64,000 bases of DNA from Candidatus Thorarchaeota archaeon SMTZ1-83 (GTDB lineage Archaea; Asgardarchaeota; Thorarchaeia; Thorarchaeales; Thorarchaeaceae). A model generated the notes under the pieces. It made no database searches and was not told the DNA's origin. It saw nothing but the letters and a program-made list of their open reading frames with translations. Shown piece after piece: positions 1-7,922 of the stretch. The first letter of the stretch is position 1. Every line of letters starts with the position of its first letter. Position numbers and translations under genes: made by a program. The stretch is from the NCBI GenBank assembly GCA_001563325.1, contig LRSK01000051.1:1-64000 (forward strand), written 5' to 3'.

Positions 1-440
1 CTCAAGAAGACTTCCGGGGTATCCATACTGTTCAGTAGATAGGCTTAGTATTTGAACTATTATGAAGAATTCCCGAATCTCGCCCTCCGCACCATCTTCA
101 CTACTGTCAGTGAGTCAGCCGTATTCAGTCCTTGGAAGAGGGGGGTTCCAGAAAGAGAGGGCGCTCGTGGGAGAGGGGCGTCTTCGCATTCAGCGGGGAG
201 CAGATAGAGTGACAGGGACCTGCTTCGAGTGCCCTGGAGGAACCCCGTAGGTCTATTCAGACTACTTAACCGGCCCTAAGTGTCGTCCGAGGGATATAAG
301 GGCCTAGGGCTTATCTGTGACAGAAACACGCCTTCCAGGTGCAAGAATCGTGCCGAAGTTCTTGGGCTCTACGGCAAACTACTCACGAGCAGCCAAGAAT
401 AACCTATAAAGCGGGTTCCCAATGAAAGTTGTATCATAGG
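1..440. other. No convincing protein gene; inverted repeats and two TATA-like boxes
   Basis: I see no credible coding sequence here; the one open frame on the plus strand has low-complexity content and no family resemblance. Two nested inverted repeats stand out: CGGGG at 194-198 with CCCCG at 243-247, enclosing CAGGG at 213-217 with CCCTG at 232-236. A bulged GTAG...CTAC hairpin follows at 247-265. TATA-like boxes lie at about 291-300 (GATATAAG) and 401-409 (CCTATAAAG); the second is well placed for the oxidoreductase that follows. The segment could be a terminator/leader region or a small structured RNA. Confidence 0.4.
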
Positions 441-490
441 AGTGGGCAAACACGACAACGCCAAGGATAGGCATCATTGGTACAGGAAAC

Positions 491-1456
491 ATGGGGAGAA
501 TCCATGCTCGAATCCTGAGTGGTATGCGTGCACTTGCAGGTGTCGCAGACACAGACTTTGAAACAGCCAAAGAAGTAGCGCAAATGTACGATGTAGAGGC
601 ATTTGATGATTTCCAGTCAATGATAGAACAAGCAAGGATTGATGGAGTGGTAGTGTCTACGCCCACTGAGACCCACGCATGCATTGTAGAGAGAATTGCC
701 AACAACAACGAGGAGATACGAGGGATCCTGATTGAGAAACCCATGGCTAGGACTCTCAAGGATTCGCAGAAGGTCGCAGCCCTGCTTCAGAAGAAAGGAA
801 TAGTCACACTCGTGGGTCATTCTGAGATCTACAATCCTGTGGTGGAACGTGCACTGAATCTGATCAGAGAGGGTGCGGTTGGCACTCCTCAGATGATTAT
901 CCATGACAGACGAGGGTTTGTACAACCTTCCAGAATACCAGCCCTTGGCGACGTATTCGAGGATATAGGAGTACATGACTTCGACATCATGAGTCGCATA
1001 AGTAGTGGACAAGCCAGGTTGTACGCGCAGGGCAGCACAAAGAATGACGTGATGAACGCAGGCACCCTCATGATTACCTTCAAATCTGGCGCTCAGCACT
1101 TCTTCCATCTGTCAAGACAGTATGTGGGTAGGAAACGGAGCATGGACGTTTCGGGAACCAAGGGCACTCTGACACTGGACCTGTTTGGGCAGATAATCAA
1201 GGTTCAGGACTTGGATCAGGCCCCTTCCGCAGACAGTCGAACGCTCAGTCTTCCTGAACGTGGTGCCACTATCAAGGTCTATGGAGAGCCGGTCCAGCAG
1301 GTGATTACCGACTTCCTTCACTGCATAGAAACGGGTGACAAGCCCAAGGTAGGCCTAGAAGATGGCATTGCCGCACTTGAGGTGGTCGAGGCGGCAAGAA
1401 GAAGTGCCCAAACCGGCAAGATCATCGACATAACGATTCAGTCACGGCATTTCTGA
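491..1456 (+). CDS. Gfo/Idh/MocA family NAD(P)-dependent oxidoreductase (5' end uncertain)
   Basis: Predicted sugar or myo-inositol type dehydrogenase with an N-terminal Rossmann fold and a C-terminal alpha/beta substrate domain. The family EKP motif is at residues 82-84 counted from the ATG at 491. The glycine-rich nucleotide motif (IGIIGTGNMGRIH) begins at base 467, upstream of that ATG, in the same frame, so the true protein is longer than the ATG-started version. Reading upstream there is no ATG, GTG or TTG in frame until a TAG at 437-439, beyond which an in-frame ATG lies at 422. A GTG at 442 sits 30-40 bases after a TATA-like box, but in another frame. The start may therefore be non-canonical, or one base or codon upstream may be altered. 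Its 3' end overlaps that of the convergent methylthiotransferase by 19 bases. Confidence 0.85.
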   Translation: MGRIHARILSGMRALAGVADTDFETAKEVAQMYDVEAFDDFQSMIEQARIDGVVVSTPTETHACIVERIANNNEEIRGILIEKPMARTLKDSQKVAALLQKKGIVTLVGHSEIYNPVVERALNLIREGAVGTPQMIIHDRRGFVQPSRIPALGDVFEDIGVHDFDIMSRISSGQARLYAQGSTKNDVMNAGTLMITFKSGAQHFFHLSRQYVGRKRSMDVSGTKGTLTLDLFGQIIKVQDLDQAPSADSRTLSLPERGATIKVYGEPVQQVITDFLHCIETGDKPKVGLEDGIAALEVVEAARRSAQTGKIIDITIQSRHF

Positions 1457-2733
1457 GCAGCAAGATGGGTCCTGTGAGCAGATACTACTTCCACTTGGAC
1501 AATGGTTCCGAATTTCAAGTCTTCATGGACAACTATTGGTTTGTAGGCCGAGTTTCTGCAGACTGTTCCGCCCTTTGGTCCGGGCTCTGTGACAATCACT
1601 CTGCCAGACCAGCCAATCCACGTTTCATTCTCTTGAGTAACCATTTGGTGGACAGAGTCAGAGAGTTGTCGACTTCGTGCCTTCTTGATGGACGTATCGA
1701 CCTTCTCTGTAGATTTCGAGGCACGCGTTCCAGGCCGGTCGCCGTACTTGGAGATGTTGACCACACTTGGTCGGATACTCTCTAGAAGCTCTAGTGTCAA
1801 TTCGAAGTCATCATTGGACTCCCCAGGGAATCCTACGATGATATCTGTGGCAATTGTCGCTCGTGGGATTCTCTTTCGTATCATCCCTGTAATCAGTCTC
1901 CACTGGTCCACTGTATACTGGCGTGCCATGCTCTCCAGTATGCGGTCGCTGCCGGACTGCAGAGGAACGTGGAAGAACTTGAAGTAGTGGTCAGAGGTCA
2001 TGACTTCTACAATATCGTCAATCGATTCAAGAACCAAGTTCGGATTGAACATTCCAAGTCGGTACATATGTGCGCCGTCAATACCGTCTAGCGTTGCTAG
2101 CAGTTTGACAAGGTCTTCGCCAGTATCATGTCCAAAGACACCCGCATCTTGGGAGGTCAATCGAATCTCCCGGTAACCGAGATGAACACACCTCTCGACA
2201 ACGTCACGTATCTCAGAGATGCTGTGACTACGCACTTCCCCTCTGGCAAAGCGTACCGCACAGTATGCACAGCTCCCTAAGCACCCCTCGCATATCGGGA
2301 CAGTGCAGATTACGCTGTTTGGTGGACCTTCAAATAAGCGGAGCTTCGATCCAGAATCGGACTCGAGGTTAACTATGCTACGCTCACCATGAAACACGCG
2401 TTCTACAATCGGACCGAGTGACTCAATCGATTGAGGACCTAAAACTGCAGCGAAATCCGGAATCACAGTCTTGATTCGGTCGAGGGAGATTCGTGGAAGA
2501 CAGCCAGTAATCACGACAGGCACTGTACCCCCAGAAAGCGTTTCAAGTCGGTGTACAATGCGGTCTTCTGTTGGCTCTTTGACACCACAGGTGTTCAAGA
2601 TGAGGACATTGGCATTGTCAGAATCCTCGACCCGCTCTGCTCCCAGTGAAGCGAGGTGGCCTACGATGATATCAGAATCGGACTTGTTCAGAGAGCATCC
2701 GTATGTTTCAAGATAGAAGCGAATTGTTTCCAA
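1438..2733 (-). CDS. MiaB/CDKAL1-type tRNA methylthiotransferase (radical SAM)
   Basis: 431 residues, the usual length for the archaeal/eukaryotic e-MtaB (CDKAL1) group, which converts t6A37 to ms2t6A37 in tRNAs. The UPF0004 N-terminal domain carries the three auxiliary-cluster cysteines (C13, C49, C78). The radical SAM motif CxxxCxxC is at C151, C155 and C158. The C-terminal 60 residues resemble a TRAM RNA-binding domain. The start ATG lies inside the 3' end of the upstream ubiquitin-fold gene (26-base overlap), so the two are probably translationally coupled. It is the last gene of a minus-strand run beginning with gcvPA. Confidence 0.9.
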   Translation of the reverse strand: METIRFYLETYGCSLNKSDSDIIVGHLASLGAERVEDSDNANVLILNTCGVKEPTEDRIVHRLETLSGGTVPVVITGCLPRISLDRIKTVIPDFAAVLGPQSIESLGPIVERVFHGERSIVNLESDSGSKLRLFEGPPNSVICTVPICEGCLGSCAYCAVRFARGEVRSHSISEIRDVVERCVHLGYREIRLTSQDAGVFGHDTGEDLVKLLATLDGIDGAHMYRLGMFNPNLVLESIDDIVEVMTSDHYFKFFHVPLQSGSDRILESMARQYTVDQWRLITGMIRKRIPRATIATDIIVGFPGESNDDFELTLELLESIRPSVVNISKYGDRPGTRASKSTEKVDTSIKKARSRQLSDSVHQMVTQENETWIGWSGRVIVTEPGPKGGTVCRNSAYKPIVVHEDLKFGTIVQVEVVSAHRTHLAAQKCRD

Positions 2734-3022
2734 GATTCGGACTACCCCCCTGAACGTGTGGAAGCACAGCCACTTCGTCGTTCTCGTGTACTGGAGTGTT
2801 TTCCCCTTCTAGCGTTGACACATCCTTCTTGTTGAGCATCACTATCAGGTTGCCGCTAATCCTGTCGCCCTCCATAATCAGACGCCGGACCTCATCTCCA
2901 CCGATCTCCACGATTCTATCTATCACCAGTCTTACAGTGGAATCATCAGGGACTTCTATTTCCAACACATGATTCGTTAGAGCCCTGCGGATTGGACCGA
3001 AAGACTTGAAGCTCACAAGCAC
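2708..3022 (-). CDS. MoaD/ThiS-family ubiquitin-fold small protein
   Basis: 104 residues with the beta-grasp pattern of MoaD/ThiS/SAMP proteins: a start like MLVSFKSFGPIRR, a central ENDEVAVLPHVQGG segment, and a Gly-Gly at residues 92-93. Family members act as sulfur carriers for molybdopterin, thiamine or tRNA thiolation, or as ubiquitin-like modifiers, through a terminal Gly-Gly that is adenylated by an E1-like enzyme. Here 11 residues (SPNLGNNSLLS) follow the Gly-Gly, so activation would need trimming. The extension is encoded mostly in the overlap with the downstream methylthiotransferase gene and may include its ribosome site. No E1, MoaE or JAMM protease gene is nearby. Confidence 0.75.
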   Translation of the reverse strand: MLVSFKSFGPIRRALTNHVLEIEVPDDSTVRLVIDRIVEIGGDEVRRLIMEGDRISGNLIVMLNKKDVSTLEGENTPVHENDEVAVLPHVQGGSPNLGNNSLLS

Positions 3023-3054
3023 ATCAAGAACCCATTGGAGCCATCCCGGATGGA

Positions 3055-3426
3055 CTATTCAGCATTTTGATAGTACGAAATGACCTCACTCACAAGCTCA
3101 TCCACGACTTGGATTATTTCACTTATCTCATCGGTTGTAGCAGCGTCATAGTGGATTCCAACTGTCACAACCACGGGTTTCTCGAGGGTCCTGCAGATTC
3201 GCTCGGCCGTAGAATTCGCAACAATGTAGTCTTTGTGACCCGGAAGAGTGATGCTGTTCACACTAGTCGTGGTCGCGTTCCTGTAGTGACTTCGCGTTGG
3301 ATAGGCGACAGACACTCCACCAATGTGGTGTTCATCACCACCATAGACCGCCAGCAATAGGTCGTTCCCAATGGACTCAGCGTGAAGGTATATCTTATGA
3401 CGTCCGGCCATCTTCTCAAACATCAT
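3055..3426 (-). CDS. LpdD-like / PAC-like small conserved protein
   Basis: 123 residues. The pattern GGDEHHIGGVSVAYP, followed by a GHKD segment and a C-terminal VVVTVGIHYDAATTDEI stretch, resembles the conserved prokaryotic family annotated as prenylated-flavin chaperone LpdD-like (related in fold to proteasome assembly chaperones). The biochemical role in archaea is not established. It lies 32 bases upstream of the ubiquitin-fold gene and downstream of gcvPB on the same strand. There is no UbiD-type decarboxylase in the window, so a role in prenyl-FMN metabolism is not supported by context. Confidence 0.6.
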   Translation of the reverse strand: MMFEKMAGRHKIYLHAESIGNDLLLAVYGGDEHHIGGVSVAYPTRSHYRNATTTSVNSITLPGHKDYIVANSTAERICRTLEKPVVVTVGIHYDAATTDEISEIIQVVDELVSEVISYYQNAE

Positions 3427-3487
3427 CTTTCTAGACCTCAGTGTGCGTAGAGGGTATCATTTGACTGCCGAGCTATCGTACCTATGC

Positions 3488-5032
3488 TCAGTTCTCAATA
3501 TCCTCGCTTTGCTTTTGAAACATGCGCCATGACAGGGTCAGCGTCTTCGGGTGTGCGGCTCGATACTCATCTAGTCGTGAAACAGCGGTCATATGTGGTG
3601 CTCCTTTGACCTTCTCAGGAGTTTCATATGCCTCTCTTGAGATTTGTTCCAAAGCGGAGATGAAGAGATCAAGGTCCTGTTTCGACTCGGTTTCAGTGGG
3701 CTCAATCATGAGAGCCTCTGGGACTATCAGTGGAAAGTAGACAGTTGGGGCATGAACTCCAAAATCAAGAAGACGCTTGGCCACGTCCATAGCAGTCACA
3801 CCGGTTTCCTCCTTGAGCTCCTCAGCAGAGATGACACATTCATGCATTCGAGGTGCATCCTTGGAGTATGGCAAGGTGAACCCGCGAATTCGACTAACGT
3901 GATGTGCAACATAGTTGGCGTTAAGGACTGCATTCTCGGCAACGGCACGCATTCCCTGTTTTCCAAGAGAGTAGATATATGAATAGGCCCTGACGAGTAC
4001 TCCGAAGTTGCCATAGAAGCCGTGTACTCTTCCAATCGAACGGGGGAGGTTGTCGTCGAGGTCAAAGGACCCATCTTCATTCCTTACTATCCTTGGTGTT
4101 GGCAAGAACTCTTCAAGATTCTTCTTCACACCCACTGCTCCAGCACCTGGCCCTCCTCCCCCGTGTGGAGTTGAGAAGGACTTGTGAAGATTCATGTGCA
4201 CAACATCAAAACCCATGTCGCCAGGACGTGTGATTCCCATGATTGCATTCAGGTTGGCCCCATCGTAGTAGAGAAGGCCGCCGGCATCATGTACAATCTC
4301 AGCAATCTCTCCTATGTCCTTCTCAAAGACGCCAATTGTGTTGGGATTGGTTAGCATCAGGCCAGCGGTACGTGACCCTGCTGCCGCCCGTAATGCATCA
4401 AGATCTACTAGACCATCGGCACTTGATGGCAATACAACAACCTTGTAGCCAGCCATTGCAGCAGAAGCAGGATTTGTGCCATGCGCAGCATCGGGAATCA
4501 GCATCTCGTTTCTCTGCTCGCATTCTTGCGTGACATATTCGTGATACTTACGGATTACCATCACACCTGTATATTCACCCTGTGCTCCAGCGGCAGGCTG
4601 AAGGGTCACCGCTTCCATCCCAGTAATCTCTGCCAGCCATCGTTCCAGCTCCCAGAGCAACTCCAAAGCCCCTTGGCTGGTGGACACGTCTTGAAGTGGA
4701 TGTAACCAAGAAAACCCACTAATGTTGGCTGCCCAGTCATTGATCATGGGGTTGTATTTCATGGTGCAGCTTCCGAGTGGGTAGGTGCCTGATGAGACTG
4801 AGAAGTTCATCTGAGATAGGCGAGTGAAGTGACGAATTATCTGAAGCTCTGAGACTTCGGGGAGTGATGGTGGCTGAGCACGAATCATCTCTGTGGGAAT
4901 CATCGATTCTATTGAACCGGCAATCTTTCTGATTTCTTTGTCAACTTGGGGGAGCTTGTGACTTATCCGTCCCGCAACAGACATCTCGAATAGCAGAGGT
5001 TCTCTCCACTTGGCTTGGCGGAAGCCACTCAT
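3488..5032 (-). CDS. gcvPB: Glycine dehydrogenase (decarboxylating) subunit 2
   Basis: C-terminal half of the split P-protein of the glycine cleavage system. It binds pyridoxal phosphate and decarboxylates glycine, passing the aminomethyl group to the lipoylated H-protein. 514 residues; the expected Schiff-base lysine is K284 in [18 protein letters not shown], and an AAHGTNPAS motif lies at about 182-190. The start codon overlaps the stop codon of gcvPA by 4 bases, which matches the fixed stoichiometry of the two halves. Genes for the T, H and L proteins are not in the window. Confidence 0.96.
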   Translation of the reverse strand: MSGFRQAKWREPLLFEMSVAGRISHKLPQVDKEIRKIAGSIESMIPTEMIRAQPPSLPEVSELQIIRHFTRLSQMNFSVSSGTYPLGSCTMKYNPMINDWAANISGFSWLHPLQDVSTSQGALELLWELERWLAEITGMEAVTLQPAAGAQGEYTGVMVIRKYHEYVTQECEQRNEMLIPDAAHGTNPASAAMAGYKVVVLPSSADGLVDLDALRAAAGSRTAGLMLTNPNTIGVFEKDIGEIAEIVHDAGGLLYYDGANLNAIMGITRPGDMGFDVVHMNLHKSFSTPHGGGGPGAGAVGVKKNLEEFLPTPRIVRNEDGSFDLDDNLPRSIGRVHGFYGNFGVLVRAYSYIYSLGKQGMRAVAENAVLNANYVAHHVSRIRGFTLPYSKDAPRMHECVISAEELKEETGVTAMDVAKRLLDFGVHAPTVYFPLIVPEALMIEPTETESKQDLDLFISALEQISREAYETPEKVKGAPHMTAVSRLDEYRAAHPKTLTLSWRMFQKQSEDIEN

Positions 5033-6432
5033 TGGCTATCACCTCCGCTCATAACAATCTCTTCAGTCGCACTCACTAATTCGTCTATGACCTCCTTAGA
5101 GTGAAGTTCGGTCACGCACAGGAGCATTGCCTCTCCCAGCTCCGGGAACTCTTCGGATAGGAGTCTGCCCCCATGGAGGCCACGTTTCAGGAGTTCGTCG
5201 TGAACGTGCTGAGCAGATATGCCGTTCTCGAACTTAACCACGAACTCATTCCAGAAGGGCGCCTTGAGAGCCGGAGCCTTAACAGTTGGTATCGCGTCTA
5301 GTCTATCTGCCGCATAATGAGAATTGTAGGCGACATTCTCGCCGAGTCGCCTCACTCCAGCCGCCCCCATGACAGACGTATATACTGCAGCTGTGACTGC
5401 GACTAGTGCTTGATTAGAGCAGATATTGCTTGTAGCCTTCTCTCTCCGTATGTGTTGTTCGCGGGGGCTTAGAGTCAGTACGAAGCCCCGCTCATAGGGC
5501 TCCTCTGAAGTTCTTGTCATGCCTACAAGTCGGCCTGGTAGCTGTCTGACTAGCTTCATGTCACCGGTACACCCAAACACGCCAAGAAGCGGACCCCCGA
5601 ATGACACTGGAGTTCCAAGAGGTTGTCCCTCAGCCACTACTATGTCAGCACCGTAGTGTCCAGGTGGCTTCATGATGCCAAGTGACAAGATGTCGACACC
5701 GGCTACTAGTAGAGCACCAATTCCATGGACCAGCTCGCTGATTCTGTCTACCTGAGATTCGATGAAGCCGAGATAGCTTGGGTTCTCGATGTATATGCCC
5801 GCGATTTGGTCATTCAGACGTGACTCAAGGTCAGATATCGAAAGCAGACCAGTACTTCGATCATAATCCACTCTCTCAACCTCAATGCCCAGAGGTTCCG
5901 TGTAAGTGCTGATTACCTGCCAATGGGAGGGATTCATCGTTGTGGGTACAAGGAACTTTGTGCGCTTCTTGACACGGACGCACATCAGAATGGCCTCAGC
6001 TAAGCCACTTGCTAGGTCATACATACTGCTGTTTACGACATCTACAGCGAGTAGTTCAGCCATCAGGCTCTGATACTCAAATAGGGTCTGGAGCATTCCT
6101 TGACTGATTTCTGGTTGATAGCTTGTGTATGACGTGACAAACTCCGAGCGTCCAGCTAGAGCAGGAACCACTGAAGGAATGTAATGCAAACCTACTCCTG
6201 CGCCCAGAAACACTCTTCCACTGTCTGCGCCCTTGTTCTTGCTAGCGAGGTTCTGAATCCTCTTAGTTACCTCGAGCTCGGTGTGTGACTCTGGAAGATC
6301 CAGATCACGCTTCAATCTGAACTGGTCAGGGATGTTAGAGAATAGCTCTTTCAGGTTCTCTCTTCCAGTTGATTTCAACATTGCTTTCTCGAGGTCTTTC
6401 GTCATGGGAAGCCAAGGATGTGTGTGTTCCAT
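5029..6432 (-). CDS. gcvPA: Glycine dehydrogenase (decarboxylating) subunit 1
   Basis: N-terminal half of the split P-protein, partner of the overlapping gcvPB. The fold-type I aminotransferase-like sequence includes [15 protein letters not shown] near the N-terminus and [13 protein letters not shown], both typical of GcvPA. I chose the ATG at 6432, preceded by a GGTGAT ribosome-site-like sequence, over the in-frame GTG at 6444. The length is about 467 residues, normal for the family. It heads the minus-strand gcvPA-gcvPB-LpdD-like-Ubl-methylthiotransferase run. Confidence 0.95.
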   Translation of the reverse strand: MEHTHPWLPMTKDLEKAMLKSTGRENLKELFSNIPDQFRLKRDLDLPESHTELEVTKRIQNLASKNKGADSGRVFLGAGVGLHYIPSVVPALAGRSEFVTSYTSYQPEISQGMLQTLFEYQSLMAELLAVDVVNSSMYDLASGLAEAILMCVRVKKRTKFLVPTTMNPSHWQVISTYTEPLGIEVERVDYDRSTGLLSISDLESRLNDQIAGIYIENPSYLGFIESQVDRISELVHGIGALLVAGVDILSLGIMKPPGHYGADIVVAEGQPLGTPVSFGGPLLGVFGCTGDMKLVRQLPGRLVGMTRTSEEPYERGFVLTLSPREQHIRREKATSNICSNQALVAVTAAVYTSVMGAAGVRRLGENVAYNSHYAADRLDAIPTVKAPALKAPFWNEFVVKFENGISAQHVHDELLKRGLHGGRLLSEEFPELGEAMLLCVTELHSKEVIDELVSATEEIVMSGGDSQ

Positions 6433-6526
6433 TGGATGTATCACCGACCAGTAGCGTTGCTACAGCTCCAACCAATCGACAAAAGAGGCTTTCCCCTCGA
6501 TTTGAAGTCAGCGGACTTCGCGAATG

Positions 6527-6535
6527 TTTTTATGG
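6527..6535 (+). promoter_or_regulatory. TATA-like box upstream of trm112
   Basis: TTTTTATGG lies about 42 bases before the Trm112 start, a suitable distance for a short-leader archaeal transcript. Confidence 0.4.
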
Positions 6536-6575
6536 AGTGTTCTTTTGAGTGACCTTCACATAGGAGTTGTGAGCA

Positions 6576-6896
6576 ATGAAGCCATGGTTGATGGAGATAC
6601 TCATTTGCCCAGTGAAGGAGTGCAGAAGTGAGCTCCATCTTGAGGTCTTTGAGAGACACACCGGACAAGTGGATGGCAAAGAATTCGAAGAGATTGACGA
6701 GGCGCTCATAACTTGCACCAACTGCAATCGATGGTACCCGGTTATCGGCGGGATTCCCTGCATGCTTCCAGACGATTTGAGGATGACCGGAACGCAGAGA
6801 AAGGCTGAGGATGATTTCCTCAAGAGGTGGCGTGAGCGTATACCATCCGAAATCCTTGAAAAGGGAATTCCCTTTGGCTTGATGGCAGAAAGCTGA
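6576..6896 (+). CDS. Trm112 family methyltransferase-activator protein
   Basis: 106 residues starting MKPWLMEILICP, the characteristic beginning of Trm112. These small zinc-binding proteins are obligate partners that stabilise several tRNA, rRNA and release-factor methyltransferases. A zinc site is suggested by C11 and C16 (CPVKEC) and a CTNC pair about 35 residues later. The family's central insertion and the WYPVIGGIPCMLP C-terminal strand are present, the latter normally donating a strand to the partner. A short acidic/basic tail of about 30 residues follows. It is monocistronic, divergent from gcvPA, with tRNA-Gln downstream. Confidence 0.85.
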   Translation: MKPWLMEILICPVKECRSELHLEVFERHTGQVDGKEFEEIDEALITCTNCNRWYPVIGGIPCMLPDDLRMTGTQRKAEDDFLKRWRERIPSEILEKGIPFGLMAES

Positions 6897-6926
6897 GAAT
6901 TATCGCTTCTTCGCCACAGGAAATGT

Positions 6927-7002
6927 AGCCCCGTGGTGTAGCGGTCAAGCATTGTGGGTTTTGGCCTCACAGACCCAGGTTCAAATCCTGGCGGGGCTAC
7001 CA
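6927..7002 (+). tRNA. tRNA-Gln (anticodon TTG)
   Basis: Cloverleaf drawn by eye: acceptor AGCCCCG (6927-6933) pairs with CGGGGCT (6992-6998). The anticodon stem GTGGG/CTCAC encloses loop TTTTGGC, giving anticodon TTG (reads CAA). The T-loop segment GGTTCAAATCC is present. Discriminator A and an encoded CCA end at 7002. No intron. The gene abuts the stop codon of the convergent HD-domain gene with no spacer. A weak TATA-like AATTAT lies about 27 bases upstream. Confidence 0.95.
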
Positions 7003-7851
7003 TCACTTCTCTTGGACACTGATTGTTTCAGGAGAGTCTTCTATCTGGACTCTAAAGAGCCTCTTGACCTGTGTTAGAATGAGACGGTCACCGTTGACCA
7101 AGACATCAATCTTGATGTGGTCGCCTAGGCCCGAAGTGGAGATCTTCTTCTCTAACACTGCTTGAACTTGAAATACACCCGCGGGATTGTCCATGGCAAC
7201 TGTAATCCGCAGCGGCTTCTCTTGTCCCTTATCGACTATTACGTCTCGTATAGCCATGGCGCTCACTGAATGAATGTCGACCTTGCCCTTCTGGAAGGGG
7301 ATGATTGTACGTCCCTTGGTCAGGTCACAGCCATCGCCGAGCTTGGTGATTCCGGCTTCAAACGTAAGACATTGGGTGTCGTCGTCGTGAGCATAGATTC
7401 CATGGAGGATGAAGCTCATTATATCGGTGGCCTTTGCAGGGTCATCATAGATTTCCGCTAGCTTTGGCTCCAAGATTGGTATAGCCAGCGCTAATGAGGC
7501 CTGTGGATGCTCATTTCTGTGAACTACCATTCCCATGTCATGAAGATAGGTGGAAGCCAATACCACAAGTCGGGCGTCGTCCGTGTCGCCTATGCCTTCA
7601 GCTACAATGTTCGGCTGAAATGTCTCGTCAAGGATGTCGAATATCTTTAGTGCATTCCAAGTCGCCACTTCCGCATGAACATGCCCATGATCGGTATAGC
7701 CAAGCCTTGAAACAGCCATTCTGTTTGCTGCTTTCAGATAGGATTGCACCCTGGGAGACCCGGAGAGAAACTGAAACATCTGTAATGTCTTGGTGTTGGG
7801 TCTGAGCAGGTCGCGCACCTTGACTTCATCACGATTTAGGAATTCCTTCAC
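7003..7851 (-). CDS. HD-domain metal-dependent phosphohydrolase family protein
   Basis: 282 residues. HD superfamily features: a first histidine in YTDHGHVHAEV (about residues 52-62), the HD pair in YLHDMGMVVHRNEHP (about 102-117), and a further H in ILHGIYAHDDD. These ligate a divalent metal pair for phosphate ester hydrolysis. The C-terminal 70 residues are beta-rich and may form a separate domain. Conserved archaeal proteins of this type have no assigned substrate. Transcribed away from the long membrane protein gene upstream. Confidence 0.7.
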   Translation of the reverse strand: MKEFLNRDEVKVRDLLRPNTKTLQMFQFLSGSPRVQSYLKAANRMAVSRLGYTDHGHVHAEVATWNALKIFDILDETFQPNIVAEGIGDTDDARLVVLASTYLHDMGMVVHRNEHPQASLALAIPILEPKLAEIYDDPAKATDIMSFILHGIYAHDDDTQCLTFEAGITKLGDGCDLTKGRTIIPFQKGKVDIHSVSAMAIRDVIVDKGQEKPLRITVAMDNPAGVFQVQAVLEKKISTSGLGDHIKIDVLVNGDRLILTQVKRLFRVQIEDSPETISVQEK

Positions 7852-7922
7852 GAGTGTGCCCCCGAGAGGTCAATCCGTAACCACTTTGTTTGATAAGACT
7901 TGTGAGAGATGCAAAAGTGCAA

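Noticed and set aside
62..250. Open frame of 62 residues near the left end
   Set aside because: No family resemblance, repetitive composition and overlap with inverted repeats; not supported as a gene.
422..439. In-frame TAG read as pyrrolysine at the oxidoreductase start
   Set aside because: No evidence for pyrrolysine genes in the window; a start or base error is simpler.
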